A stretch of 64,000 bases of DNA from Kurthia gibsonii (lineage in GTDB: Bacteria; Bacillota; Bacilli; Bacillales_A; Planococcaceae), in contig NZ_BJOB01000009.1 in assembly GCF_006539985.1 (NCBI RefSeq), positions 28,117-92,116 of the forward strand, given 5' to 3'. The translations under genes and the position numbers were made by a program. The notes beneath the pieces are model-generated. The model saw nothing but the letters and a program-made list of their open reading frames with translations. It ran no database searches and was not told the DNA's origin. Shown here one piece after another: positions 47,612-56,487 of the stretch; the first letter of the stretch is position 1, and the number at the start of each line of letters is the position of its first letter.

Positions 47612-48256
47612 ATGGAAGAACAAAGAAGATATCGTTCAAAAAAACATATGACGAGTAAACAAAAAGGCGACCGTATTTTAAATTATTTAATCGCACTTGT
47701 TGTCAGTTTAATTATTCTAGTAGCTAGTATTATTTTTTCGGGCGGTGAAGAGCAACAAAAGGCGAAAGAGTCAGAAAAAGAAGCTGTAACAGCTCAACCT
47801 CAAAAAGAGACGCCTAAAGAGGAAGAACCTGTTAAAAAGAAAAAAACAGTTAAACCAACTGTCGTAAAAGATGTGGAAGAACTGAAAAAAAGTGATACGG
47901 TTAAAGTATCAAAATCAGATGAGACGATTGTTGATGAAGTAATTGAAGATAAGGAATGGAAGCCGTATAAAACAGCGCAACAAGATGATGGTACAACAAT
48001 GCACGTATCAAGTTATAGCGCAGGTACAGTTGACTGGAATGAAAAATTACAAGCTGTTCAAAATATTACAGGTCTTAAAGAAGAAGACTGGATTCTTTGG
48101 TATGCGAAAGGTAATGGATCAGCAGATGCATCAATTATTACAGTATCTTCAAAAGACCAAACGAAAAAATATCGTGTATCTTTAAAATGGGTAGCAAAAA
48201 AAGGATGGAAACCAGAAAAAGTAGAAGTGCTAAATCAACTACAAGGTGCTTATTAA
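47612..48256 (+). CDS. DUF1510 family membrane-anchored protein (YrrS-like)
   Basis: 214 residues. Basic N-terminus, one membrane helix (about 25-44), a Lys/Glu-rich linker (about 48-105) and an extracytoplasmic C-terminal domain (about 110-210) with WKPYKTAQQDD and WILWYAKGNGSADASIITV. Matches YrrS by place between greA and mtnN. Function unknown. In B. subtilis a penicillin-binding protein gene (pbpI) is adjacent; none is here. ATG follows AGAGGTG. Confidence 0.82.
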   Translation: MEEQRRYRSKKHMTSKQKGDRILNYLIALVVSLIILVASIIFSGGEEQQKAKESEKEAVTAQPQKETPKEEEPVKKKKTVKPTVVKDVEELKKSDTVKVSKSDETIVDEVIEDKEWKPYKTAQQDDGTTMHVSSYSAGTVDWNEKLQAVQNITGLKEEDWILWYAKGNGSADASIITVSSKDQTKKYRVSLKWVAKKGWKPEKVEVLNQLQGAY

Positions 48257-48262
48257 TTGGCA

Positions 48263-48291
48263 TTGACGGATTTTCAAATAGTCTGTAATGT
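48263..48291 (+). promoter_or_regulatory. Putative promoter for mtnN
   Basis: TTGACG (48263-48268), 17-bp spacer, TAATGT (48286-48291), 40 bp before the gene. Confidence 0.5.
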
Positions 48292-48331
48292 AAGATAGAA
48301 CGTATTTTTTCTATGGAAGGCGGAACAAACG

Positions 48332-49024
48332 ATGAAAATTGCCGTAATCGGTGCAATGGAAGAAGAAGTGGAGTTACTACGTGCAGCCATTTCAAATCCA
48401 AAAACAGCAGTCATTGCAAACTCAGAATATACAGAAGGTACATACGAAGGTAAAGATGTAGTCCTTTTAAAGAGTGGTATTGGTAAAGTCAATGCAGCCA
48501 TGTCTACAACAATTCTTTTACATGAGTTCAAACCAGATGTTGTCATTAACACAGGTTCAGCTGGTGGATATGATGAGAATTTAGAAGTAGGTGCAATCGT
48601 TATTTCAGATGAAGTACGCCATCACGACGTAGATGCAACAATCTTTGGTTATGAGATTGGTCAAGTACCTCAAATGCCACCTGCATTCAAATCAGATGCA
48701 AATTTAATGCAAGCAGCAGAACAAGCAGTTCAAAAGATTGGTGAACATCAAGCAGCGACGGGCTTAATTACAACAGGTGATGCATTCATGAATGATCCTG
48801 TACGTGTGGAGGTCGTTCGTAAGCAGTTTCCAACAATGAAAGCTGTTGAAATGGAAGCAGCAGCAGTTGCACAGGTATGTTATCAATTTGGTACACCATT
48901 TGTTGTGATTCGTGCATTATCTGATATCGCAGGTAAAGAATCGAATATTAGCTTTGATGAATTTTTACCAGTTGCTGCAAAGCATTCGACACAAGTTGTA
49001 TTAGAAACAATTAAAAGTTTATAA
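48332..49024 (+). CDS. mtnN: 5'-methylthioadenosine/S-adenosylhomocysteine nucleosidase
   Basis: 230 residues. Hydrolyses MTA and SAH to adenine and the thioribose. [15 protein letters not shown] (about 5-19), [12 protein letters not shown], and [15 protein letters not shown] with the catalytic Glu; the Asp of [10 protein letters not shown] is also present. ATG follows GGCGG. In B. subtilis mtnN is followed by mccAB; here a terminator-like hairpin and pssA follow. Confidence 0.96.
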   Translation: MKIAVIGAMEEEVELLRAAISNPKTAVIANSEYTEGTYEGKDVVLLKSGIGKVNAAMSTTILLHEFKPDVVINTGSAGGYDENLEVGAIVISDEVRHHDVDATIFGYEIGQVPQMPPAFKSDANLMQAAEQAVQKIGEHQAATGLITTGDAFMNDPVRVEVVRKQFPTMKAVEMEAAAVAQVCYQFGTPFVVIRALSDIAGKESNISFDEFLPVAAKHSTQVVLETIKSL

Positions 49025-49027
49025 AAT

Positions 49028-49065
49028 AATGGGGTCACGTGCTGAAAAGGCGTGGCTCATTTTTT
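49028..49065 (+). terminator. Probable terminator after mtnN
   Basis: ATGGGGTCACG pairs imperfectly with CGTGGCTCAT around 49028-49059, T-run 49059-49065. Confidence 0.5.
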
Positions 49066-49140
49066 ATGTGAACTTTCGTGAAACAAATTCAGTTTTCTTT
49101 CGTATAAATAATGGAAAGAAGATAAAAGGGGAATAGTATA

Positions 49141-49182
49141 ACAAAAAAACGAAAGTCACACCTAAGAGGCATAACTTTCGCT
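49141..49182 (-). terminator. Terminator of pssA
   Basis: On the minus strand GCGAAAGT...ACTTTCGT followed by a T-run (plus-strand A-run 49143-49149). Confidence 0.7.
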
Positions 49183-49186
49183 TTAT

Positions 49187-49717
49187 TTACACTTTCTTCA
49201 ATGAGAAATTACTAATCATTAAAATCGCAAGTAATGGGAACAATACGACATAGAAAGCCGATGATAACCATGGCGAGAAGAAAAACGAGATGGTTAAGAT
49301 TGCTCCGGCAGCCGTAATTGGTAGTCCAGTGAAATAACCATTTGATTCAGTAACATTGAATCGAGCAAGTCGGAATGCACCACAAGCGATATATAATACC
49401 GCGATGACCATACCTAAGTTACCATAAGCGGTCAATTCAACTTCATACATTAATACTGCAGGTGCTACACCAAACGAAATAATGTCGCTCATCGAATCGA
49501 GTTGTTTACCAAGCTCTGATTCTAGATTATATTTTCGTGCGACTTTACCATCGTATCGATCCAGCAAAGCAGCAATAAGAATAAATAAGACCGCGTAACC
49601 GTATGATTCATTGATTGTAGCCATTAGCGCTGCACCACCAAATGAGATGTTTCCAAGGGTGATGAGATTCGCTAGGTTTGCTTTCATCTTCTTTACTGTG
49701 ATATCCACCATATTCAA
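49187..49717 (-). CDS. pssA: CDP-diacylglycerol-serine O-phosphatidyltransferase
   Basis: 176 residues, membrane protein with about five or six helices. CDP-alcohol phosphotransferase motif DG-x2-AR-x8-G-x3-D-x3-D is visible in DRYDGKVARKY and ELGKQLDSMSD. Makes phosphatidylserine from CDP-diacylglycerol and serine. The neighbour psd decarboxylates the product to phosphatidylethanolamine, which supports the call. TTG start at 49717 follows AAAGGAG by 11 nt; ATG at 49711 is the alternative. Divergent from psd rather than in one operon as in B. subtilis. Confidence 0.9.
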   Translation of the reverse strand: MNMVDITVKKMKANLANLITLGNISFGGAALMATINESYGYAVLFILIAALLDRYDGKVARKYNLESELGKQLDSMSDIISFGVAPAVLMYEVELTAYGNLGMVIAVLYIACGAFRLARFNVTESNGYFTGLPITAAGAILTISFFFSPWLSSAFYVVLFPLLAILMISNFSLKKV

Positions 49718-49809
49718 TGGACAACACTCCTTTAATTTTATTCAATATTAGACTATTATAAGTCTTTAAGATATCAACTGTAAATCATTAAAAAATCGGA
49801 GGCACAATT

Positions 49810-50595
49810 ATGCTCAAAAAGAAACTGTACCAAACCGCGATTGAACTCACGAATAAGAAGTGGTCATCGTATCTTTTAAAAACAATGATGAACTCCAAAA
49901 TTAGCAAACGATTCATCCAGTCATATATCCATATATACGATATTAATACCCAGGAGGTTTCAAAAAAAGTCGATTGTTTCCCAACTTTACAACAGTTTTT
50001 TACGAGAGAGTTAAAATCGAGTGCTCGTCCAGTTGACGGTCGTCTAGATGTGATGACAAGTCCAGCAGATTCTAAAATTGAATCATTCGGTGTCATTACA
50101 CAAAATACATCCATTACTGTAAAAGGGCAGGTTTATCAATTAGATGAACTTCTCGGCAAACATGACAATGCACAGCGCTATAAAAATGGGCAATATATTG
50201 TATTCTATTTAAGCCCAGCAGATTATCACCGCGTACACAGCCCTGTAGATGGTCAAATTGAGCGCCAATACATTTTAGGGAACAATAGCTATCCTGTAAA
50301 TCAAGCCGGTTTAAAATATGGTAGAAAGCCGATTTCAGGAAACTACCGTATGATCACAGAACTAAAAACAAAATATGATGATACAGTAGCGGTCATAAAA
50401 GTGGGTGCCATGTTCGTTAATACCATTCAATTAACCAATACATCTACTAGATGGGCAAAAGGCGAAGAGATTGGTTATTTTGCATTTGGCTCAACTGTTG
50501 TAATGTTATTTGAAGAAAAATCCGTTGAATTTTTACCGAATGTTCAACAAGGTGCACATATACAGGTGGGAGAAGCCTTTTGTAATATGTTATAA
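49810..50595 (+). CDS. psd: Phosphatidylserine decarboxylase
   Basis: 261 residues. Converts phosphatidylserine to phosphatidylethanolamine. The self-cleavage motif is FGST (Ser about 228, which becomes the pyruvoyl group), rather than LGST. YLSPADYHRVHSPVDG carries the conserved His/Asp residues. ATG follows ATCGGAGG. Divergent from pssA across 92 bp that must hold both promoters. Confidence 0.95.
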   Translation: MLKKKLYQTAIELTNKKWSSYLLKTMMNSKISKRFIQSYIHIYDINTQEVSKKVDCFPTLQQFFTRELKSSARPVDGRLDVMTSPADSKIESFGVITQNTSITVKGQVYQLDELLGKHDNAQRYKNGQYIVFYLSPADYHRVHSPVDGQIERQYILGNNSYPVNQAGLKYGRKPISGNYRMITELKTKYDDTVAVIKVGAMFVNTIQLTNTSTRWAKGEEIGYFAFGSTVVMLFEEKSVEFLPNVQQGAHIQVGEAFCNML

Positions 50596-50643
50596 TCTTA
50601 TGAGGTAAAATGAAAAATCAATTGAAAATGGAGAGAACATCAT

Positions 50644-51165
50644 TTGTATAAATTAATTATGCCAAAGGAATTTGTCGGTTCTGTTTTAGATTTAACACCT
50701 GAAAAGTTACAAGCTTTGGGTATTAAAGGAATCATTACAGATTTGGACAATACCTTAATTGAATGGGATCGTGCTTTAGCGACGCCTGAAGTCGAACAGT
50801 GGCTGAAAACAATGAAAGAAGCAGGAATTCGTGTCATCATTGCTTCAAATAATGCAGAAGAGCGCGTGAAAAAATTTGCAGAACCGCTTGAGTTGCCTTA
50901 TATTTACCGTGCGCGTAAGCCGTTGACAGGCGCTTTTAAAGAAGCATTATCTACTTTACATTTACCCGTAAATCAAGTATTAATGCTAGGAGATCAAATG
51001 TTAACAGATATGATGGGCGCAAATCGTATGAGAATTTATACGATGCTTGTCAAACCAGTCGCGAACTCAGATGGTTTTGTGACGAAGTTTAATCGTGCGA
51101 TTGAAAAAAGAGTCTATAAGTATCTAGACAAAAAAGGAATACCAACTTGGGAGGAACAATCATAA
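50644..51165 (+). CDS. yqeG: HAD-superfamily phosphatase YqeG
   Basis: 173 residues, HAD subfamily IIIA. Motif I GIITDLDNTLIEWD (about 30-43, nucleophile Asp), ASNNAEERV (motif II), RKPLTGA (motif III Lys), LGDQMLTDMMGAN (motif IV). Substrate in bacilli is not established; relatives include phosphatidylglycerophosphate phosphatase. TTG at 50644 with GGAGAG at 50630-50635; ATG at 50659 would cut five residues. First gene of the yqeG-yqeM operon. Confidence 0.9.
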   Translation: MYKLIMPKEFVGSVLDLTPEKLQALGIKGIITDLDNTLIEWDRALATPEVEQWLKTMKEAGIRVIIASNNAEERVKKFAEPLELPYIYRARKPLTGAFKEALSTLHLPVNQVLMLGDQMLTDMMGANRMRIYTMLVKPVANSDGFVTKFNRAIEKRVYKYLDKKGIPTWEEQS

Positions 51166-52268
51166 TGGAAGAAAAGTTACACTGCATTGGTTGCGGTACA
51201 GAAATACAAACAGAGGATCCAAAAGCACCGGGCTATGCACCTGCATCTTCATTAGAAAAGGAAGACGTGATTTGTAAACGTTGTTTCCGTTTGAAGAATT
51301 ACAACGAAATTCAACCTGTTTCTTTAACAGATGATGATTTTTTACGCATTTTAAATGGCTTAGGTACACAGAATGGTCTAATCGTAAAAATCGTTGATAT
51401 TTTCGATTTTAATGGTAGTTGGTTACCAGGTTTACACCGATTCGTTGGTTCGAATCCAGTATTATTAATCGCGAATAAAGTGGATTTATTACCGAAGTCT
51501 GTGAATAAGAAAAAAGTGGTACATTGGATTAAGCAAGAAGCGAAGAAGTTAGGCTTAAAACCAGTCGATGTATTACTTGTGAGTGCACATAAAGGTCTTG
51601 GTATGGATGAAGCGATGGAAGCAATCGACACATACCGACGTGGAGAAGATGTATATGTGGTAGGTTGTACGAATGTAGGGAAGTCAACATTCATTAATCG
51701 CATTATTAAAACCGCTACAGGACATGGCGATGTGATTACAACATCACATTTCCCTGGAACGACGCTTGATATGATTGAAATTCCACTAGATGACGAAAAA
51801 GGAATCTATGACACGCCGGGAATTATTAATCATCATCAAATGGCACATCATTTAGATTCATCTGAGTTAAAATATATTATGCCAAAAAAAGAAATCAAGC
51901 CAAAAACATTCCAGTTGAATGCAGAGCAAACATTGTTTGTAGGTGCATTAGCACGCTTTGACTTTATCAAAGGAGAACGTTCAGCCTTCACAGTTTATGT
52001 AGCGAATGATTTAACAATTCACCGTACAAAATTAGAAAAGGCAGATGAATTGTATGAGAATCACAAAGGTGAATTATTAGCACCGCCAACTGCTGAATTC
52101 ATCGACCAACTTCCACGTTTAGTACGTCATGAATTTTCGATTAAAGAAGGTAAAACAGATATCGTCTTTTCAGGTTTAGGTTGGATTACTGTACAAGATC
52201 CCAATGTCGTGATTGCAGCCTATGCACCAGAAGGCGTAGAAGTACAAGTTCGTCCGTCACTCATTTAG
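51165..52268 (+). CDS. yqeH: Circularly permuted GTPase YqeH (30S ribosome biogenesis)
   Basis: 367 residues. N-terminal treble-clef zinc finger CIGCG (7-11) with CKRCF (about 34-38). The GTPase motifs appear in permuted order: G4 NKVDLLPK, G5 SAHKGLG, G1 VGCTNVGKSTFIN, G2 FPGTTLD, G3 YDTPGI. The C-terminal domain binds RNA. Needed for 30S assembly. ATG at 51165 overlaps the yqeG stop; TTGGGAGGA before it supplies the ribosome binding site. Confidence 0.96.
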   Translation: MEEKLHCIGCGTEIQTEDPKAPGYAPASSLEKEDVICKRCFRLKNYNEIQPVSLTDDDFLRILNGLGTQNGLIVKIVDIFDFNGSWLPGLHRFVGSNPVLLIANKVDLLPKSVNKKKVVHWIKQEAKKLGLKPVDVLLVSAHKGLGMDEAMEAIDTYRRGEDVYVVGCTNVGKSTFINRIIKTATGHGDVITTSHFPGTTLDMIEIPLDDEKGIYDTPGIINHHQMAHHLDSSELKYIMPKKEIKPKTFQLNAEQTLFVGALARFDFIKGERSAFTVYVANDLTIHRTKLEKADELYENHKGELLAPPTAEFIDQLPRLVRHEFSIKEGKTDIVFSGLGWITVQDPNVVIAAYAPEGVEVQVRPSLI

Positions 52269-52281
52269 GGGGTATTTTGAC

Positions 52282-53115
52282 ATGAAAAAGTGGTACGCAG
52301 TCATTGGAGATCCAATTGGACATTCTTTATCGCCAATGATGCATAATGAATGGTTTCAACAACTCGGAATCGACGCGACTTATTTGCCGATTCATGTGAA
52401 AGAAGAAGATTTAGAAGCGGCTGTTACTTCGATGAAATTACTTGGAATTAGCGGTTTTAATGTGACCATTCCACATAAAGAAAAAATCCGACCATTTTTA
52501 GATGCTTTAGATGAAACAGCTGAAAAAATGGGCGCAGTCAATACGGTTGTTCGCTTAGAAGATGGACGTTTAAAGGGCTACAACACAGATGGTTTAGGAT
52601 TTGTTCGTTCGTTAGAAGAAGTCATTGGCGATGCGAAAAGACATGAAAAGGTATTGTTGATTGGTGCTGGTGGTGCAGCGAGAGGAATTGCGTTTGCACT
52701 TGAGTCAATAGGCTATACAGATGTAACGATTTGTAATCGTACAGTTGAAAAAGCACAGCAAATTTGCGCTGAATTAACAATTCCAGCACAAGCGATTTCG
52801 TTAAATACAGCAAGTGAACAATTGGATGAGTATGCGATTCTGATTCAAACAACACCTGCTGGTATGAAAAATAGTCAGGTGACGATACCTTTCTCACTTG
52901 AAAAATTAAAATCATCAGCAATTGTTGCAGATATTGTGTATAATCCATTAATGACGCCTTTATTACAGGCAGCACAAGACAAGGGTGCAACGATTGTATC
53001 GGGCTTAGGTATGTTCATTCATCAAGGTGCCCTTGCCTTTGAATATTGGACGAAACAAAGTCCCGACCCAACAGCTGTGAAAGAGCAGTTGTTGATACAT
53101 TTAGGAGGAAATTAA
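52282..53115 (+). CDS. aroE: Shikimate dehydrogenase
   Basis: 277 residues. NADPH-dependent reduction of 3-dehydroshikimate. Substrate site GDPIGHSLSPMMHN (about 8-21) and NVTIPHKE with the catalytic Lys; NADP fold GAGGAARGIAFAL (about 128-140) and NRTVEKA. Between yqeH and yhbY as in B. subtilis. ATG follows GGGGG. Confidence 0.96.
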   Translation: MKKWYAVIGDPIGHSLSPMMHNEWFQQLGIDATYLPIHVKEEDLEAAVTSMKLLGISGFNVTIPHKEKIRPFLDALDETAEKMGAVNTVVRLEDGRLKGYNTDGLGFVRSLEEVIGDAKRHEKVLLIGAGGAARGIAFALESIGYTDVTICNRTVEKAQQICAELTIPAQAISLNTASEQLDEYAILIQTTPAGMKNSQVTIPFSLEKLKSSAIVADIVYNPLMTPLLQAAQDKGATIVSGLGMFIHQGALAFEYWTKQSPDPTAVKEQLLIHLGGN

Positions 53116-53120
53116 TTATT

Positions 53121-53426
53121 ATGTTAACAGGTAAACAAAAACGTTTTTTACGTGCAGAGGCACATCATTTAGACCCGATTTTCCAAGTAGGTAAAGGTGG
53201 CGTAAATGAAGCAATGCTCGTGCAAATTACACAAGCTTTACGCGTACGTGAGTTAATTAAAGTGCGTATTTTAGATAACTGTGAATTCGATAAGCGCGAT
53301 GTAGCGGCTGAATTAGCAGAAGGAACAGATGCAGAATTAGTTCAATTAATCGGTTTAACGGTCGTGCTTTATAAAGAGGCACCAAAGCGCGAAAACCGTC
53401 GTATTGAATTACCAAAAGCAAAGTAG
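53121..53426 (+). CDS. yhbY: CRM-domain RNA-binding protein YhbY/YqeI
   Basis: 101 residues, all one CRM domain: LTGKQKRFLRAEAHHLDPIF, the GKGG motif (QVGKGGVNEAM) and VLYKEAP. Binds pre-50S or rRNA in related bacteria. ATG at 53121; AGGAGG lies 12 nt upstream at the aroE end, a slightly long spacing. Cotranscribed with aroE and nadD. Confidence 0.92.
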   Translation: MLTGKQKRFLRAEAHHLDPIFQVGKGGVNEAMLVQITQALRVRELIKVRILDNCEFDKRDVAAELAEGTDAELVQLIGLTVVLYKEAPKRENRRIELPKAK

Positions 53427-53436
53427 GGTGAAGATG

Positions 53437-54027
53437 ATGAAGAAAATAGGAATTATGGGAGGCACGTTTAATCCACCACATGTTGGACATTTATTGATGG
53501 CAAATGAGGTATTGCAAGCACTTGACTTAGACGAAGTACGTTTTATGCCAAATGCGATTCCGCCGCATAAAGAAGAACCGAATGGTGCGACAGGCGAACA
53601 ACGTTTACACATGACAGCCCTTGCCATTGAAGATCATGCCAAGTTTAAACTTGAACCGTATGAAATTCAACAAGGCGGTACGTCGTATAGCTTTGAGACG
53701 TTGCAAGTTTTAAAAGAACGCGAGCCAGATTGTGATTTCTATTTTATCATCGGAGGCGATATGGTCGATTCGCTTCATACATGGTATCGCATTGAGGATT
53801 TACTTAAACTCGTTCATTTTGTAGGTGTTGATCGCCCAGGAACAGAGGGTAAAAGTGAATTACCAGTCATACATGTAGCAGCGCCAATTATCGATGTATC
53901 GTCTACTCTTTTACGTAAACGTCTAAAAAATAATCAGTCCGTTCGTTATCTGTTACCACAGAAAGTCGAACACTATATACGAGAGGAAGGGTTATATGGA
54001 ACGACAACAGCTACTAGCAGCCATTAA
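53437..54027 (+). CDS. nadD: Nicotinate-nucleotide adenylyltransferase
   Basis: 196 residues (one more if ATG 53434 is used). Makes deamido-NAD from NaMN and ATP. GIMGGTFNPPHVGHLLMA with the HxGH element, IPPHKEEPNGAT, and ISSTLLRKRL-like VSSTLLRKRLK. The ATG at 53437 is better spaced from AGGGTG (53425-53430). Overlaps yqeK by 32 bp. Confidence 0.95.
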   Translation: MKKIGIMGGTFNPPHVGHLLMANEVLQALDLDEVRFMPNAIPPHKEEPNGATGEQRLHMTALAIEDHAKFKLEPYEIQQGGTSYSFETLQVLKEREPDCDFYFIIGGDMVDSLHTWYRIEDLLKLVHFVGVDRPGTEGKSELPVIHVAAPIIDVSSTLLRKRLKNNQSVRYLLPQKVEHYIREEGLYGTTTATSSH

Positions 54028-54553
54028 AGACCGTATGCCTGAAAAACGTTATATTCATACGATTGGTGTGGCTGATACGGCGATGAAACTCGCAGCACGT
54101 TTTGGTGAAGATGTAAAGAAGGCAGAGATTGCGGGTATTCTACATGATGTATGTAAGTATGCCGATCGCGATTGGATGAAACAGGTGATTGAAGAACAGC
54201 AAATGGATCCTACATTGTTAGCGTATCATCATGAATTATGGCATGGACCTGTTGGAGCCTACGTGGCAAAAACAGAATTTCATATTGAAGATGAAGATGT
54301 GTTGCATGCGATTCGCTATCATACGACAGGACGAGCAGGTTCAAGTAACTTGGAGCGCATTATTTATATTGCGGATTTAATTGAGCCGAATCGTAAATTC
54401 CCTGGAGTTGATGAACTGCGTGAAGCAGCAGAAGTAGAGAATCTACATGATTTATCACTGCGCTCTGTTCGCCACTCTATCGCCTTTTTAATGAAGCAAC
54501 AACAAGCAGTATTCCCAGATTCTTTTAAATTTTATAATGACTTATTGTTATAG
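53996..54553 (+). CDS. yqeK: HD-domain diadenosine tetraphosphatase YqeK
   Basis: 185 residues. HD metal motif GILHDVCKYADRDW (about 47-60), HELWHGPVGAYV, and IRYHTTGRAG. Symmetrical Ap4A hydrolase known in bacilli. Starts inside the nadD 3' end with GAGGAAGGG upstream, so translation is coupled. Confidence 0.92.
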   Translation: MERQQLLAAIKDRMPEKRYIHTIGVADTAMKLAARFGEDVKKAEIAGILHDVCKYADRDWMKQVIEEQQMDPTLLAYHHELWHGPVGAYVAKTEFHIEDEDVLHAIRYHTTGRAGSSNLERIIYIADLIEPNRKFPGVDELREAAEVENLHDLSLRSVRHSIAFLMKQQQAVFPDSFKFYNDLLL

Positions 54554-54571
54554 GAAAGAGGTTACGAGTTA

Positions 54572-54925
54572 ATGGAACATGAATTATTAAATCTTGTTTT
54601 TAAAGCAGCAGATGATAAACGAGCAGAAGATTTGGTCGTATTAAATATGCAAGGAATCTCATTACTAGCAGATTATTTTGTAATTTGCCATGCAAATTCA
54701 GACCGTCAAGTACAAGCAATCGCACGTGAAATTCAAGAAAAAGCCCATGAGGCAAACTACACAGTAAAACGTGTAGAGGGCTTTGACGCAGCACGTTGGA
54801 TATTAATTGACCTAGGCGATGTAGTTGCACACGTATTCCACCGCGATGAGCGTAGTTATTATAACTTAGAACGTCTATGGGGTGATGCACCAGAGCTATA
54901 TGTAGAAGATGACACACATGAATAG
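54572..54925 (+). CDS. rsfS: Ribosomal silencing factor RsfS
   Basis: 117 residues. Binds L14 on the 50S subunit and blocks subunit joining. Conserved MQGISLLADYFVICHANSDRQ and WILIDLGDVVAHVFH, NLERLWGDAP. ATG 18 bp after yqeK. yqeM overlaps its end by 8 bp. Confidence 0.95.
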   Translation: MEHELLNLVFKAADDKRAEDLVVLNMQGISLLADYFVICHANSDRQVQAIAREIQEKAHEANYTVKRVEGFDAARWILIDLGDVVAHVFHRDERSYYNLERLWGDAPELYVEDDTHE

Positions 54926-55655
54926 TTACGGACGTTTTGCAGAAGTTTATGATCAATTAATGGAAGATATTCCATACGATCAATATGTTGAATGGATTAC
55001 AAAACATGCACCTGCAACAACGCATTCTAAATTATTAGATGTAGGATGTGGAACGGGTGTCATGTTATCCATGCTTTTAAAATCAGGATATGAGGCAGCT
55101 GGTCTTGATTTATCAGAAGAGATGTTAATGATGGCTAATACACGTCTACAAACACAAGGTCAACAAGCATTACTCGTCTGCCAATCGATGGACGAGTTAG
55201 ATGGCTTTGTGGATTTAGATGTTGTCTGTATTCCGATTGATTCCATCAACTATTTACAACAATGGTCGCAAGTAAAAGAGACGCTAAAACGCATTTACGA
55301 ATCACTTCGTAAGGGTGGTCAACTCTTTTTCGATGTGCATTCACTTTATAAAATGGATACGATTTTTATGGATGGACCTTTTACATATGATGATGGAGAA
55401 GTCACATATATTTGGCATACGGAAGCTCTTGATACACCGCACACTGTCGAACATGATATGACATTCTTTGTTGAAGTAGAAGAAGATCTTTTTGAGCGCT
55501 TTGATGAACAACATATTCAACGTTCGTTTGCGGTAGATGATTATGTTCAACTGTTGCGAGAGATTGGTTTTACAAACATTCATGTAACTGCTGATTTTAA
55601 TGAACAAGCGCCAACAGCAGAATCAGAACGTATTTTTTTCCATGCAGTAAAATAA
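54918..55655 (+). CDS. yqeM: SAM-dependent methyltransferase YqeM
   Basis: 245 residues, class I methyltransferase. SAM motif LLDVGCGTGVMLSML (about 38-52), GLDLSEEMLMMAN, and LRKGGQLFFDVHS. Substrate unknown. ATG at 54918 gives MNSYGRFAEVYDQLM, which fits B. subtilis YqeM; an in-frame ATG at 54909 adds three residues. Last gene of the yqe operon. Confidence 0.9.
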   Translation: MNSYGRFAEVYDQLMEDIPYDQYVEWITKHAPATTHSKLLDVGCGTGVMLSMLLKSGYEAAGLDLSEEMLMMANTRLQTQGQQALLVCQSMDELDGFVDLDVVCIPIDSINYLQQWSQVKETLKRIYESLRKGGQLFFDVHSLYKMDTIFMDGPFTYDDGEVTYIWHTEALDTPHTVEHDMTFFVEVEEDLFERFDEQHIQRSFAVDDYVQLLREIGFTNIHVTADFNEQAPTAESERIFFHAVK

Positions 55656-55683
55656 AGACTTCCTATTTTGGGATAAATAAGAT

Positions 55684-55748
55684 AAGATGGCATTAGCTCA
55701 TGTGAACTTCCTCGAATGAAAGGAAGTCAAGTAATGCCATCTTTTTTT
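55684..55748 (+). terminator. Terminator-like hairpin overlapping the comEA start
   Basis: Perfect 12-bp outer stem AAGATGGCATTA (55684-55695) / TAATGCCATCTT (55732-55743), an inner 7-bp stem ACTTCCT (55706-55712) / AGGAAGT (55721-55727), and a T-run 55742-55748. The comEA ATG (55734-55736) lies in the outer 3' arm and its ribosome binding site (AAAGGAAG, 55719-55726) in the inner stem. It looks like the yqe operon terminator, and could also hide the comEA start. Confidence 0.8.
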
Positions 55749-56402
55749 ATACAATATAAAAAACATCTTGGCATACTCCTTCTGGTGATTGGTGCAATCA
55801 GTCTTTATCTTTGGACGAAAAAAGAACCATCACTACAAGCGACACAAGAGCCAACCTCACTTATTCAACCTGTGGAAGCACCCCCAACTTCTACTGAAAC
55901 CCCCAACAAGCAAACAAATAGTACACAACTTACGTCAACAGCGATTATTGTCGATGTAAAAGGTGCTGTTAAAAAACCAGGTATTTATCAGTTAGATGCG
56001 GAAGCACGCGTTATGGACGCGATTCGTGAAGCAGGAGGCTATAATCAGTCTGCAAATCCGAAAGCAATTAATCTTGCAGAGAAGTTGAAAGACGAAATGG
56101 TTGTCTATGTACCGAAAAAAGGTGAAAAGACGGACCATAATTCTGTGAGCACACCGTCCTCTGCATCAACTGCACAAGGAAATACAAGTAGCTCGACAGA
56201 ACAAACAGTACTTGTAAATTTAAATACAGCAGATGAAACACAACTACAAACTTTAACAGGTATTGGTCCAGCGAAAGCAAAAGCCATTATTGCATACCGC
56301 ACAGAAAGCGGTCTATTTCAAACCATTGATGACTTAAAAAAAGTAACGGGTTTTGGTGAAAAAACATTCGAAAAGTTAAAATCATCGATTACTGTACAAT
56401 AA
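55734..56402 (+). CDS. comEA: Competence protein ComEA (DNA receptor)
   Basis: 222 residues. Short N-terminus, one membrane helix (about 12-30), Thr/Pro-rich linker, SLBB domain (about 74-130, VDVKGAVKKPGIYQL and GYNQSANPKAINLAEKLK) and a C-terminal double helix-hairpin-helix (about 158-220, VNLNTADETQLQTLTGIG, TGFGEKTFEKL). Binds dsDNA outside the membrane during transformation. I use ATG at 55734; ATG at 55716 is in frame and adds six residues. First gene of the comE operon; no comER is seen upstream. Confidence 0.93.
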   Translation: MPSFFIQYKKHLGILLLVIGAISLYLWTKKEPSLQATQEPTSLIQPVEAPPTSTETPNKQTNSTQLTSTAIIVDVKGAVKKPGIYQLDAEARVMDAIREAGGYNQSANPKAINLAEKLKDEMVVYVPKKGEKTDHNSVSTPSSASTAQGNTSSSTEQTVLVNLNTADETQLQTLTGIGPAKAKAIIAYRTESGLFQTIDDLKKVTGFGEKTFEKLKSSITVQ

Positions 56403-56487
56403 TATTTACTATGGGCAACAACTGATACATCATGTAGAATAAAAGTAAACACGCTGTGCGTAAAAGTAAAGAATCGAGGGATTTCAC

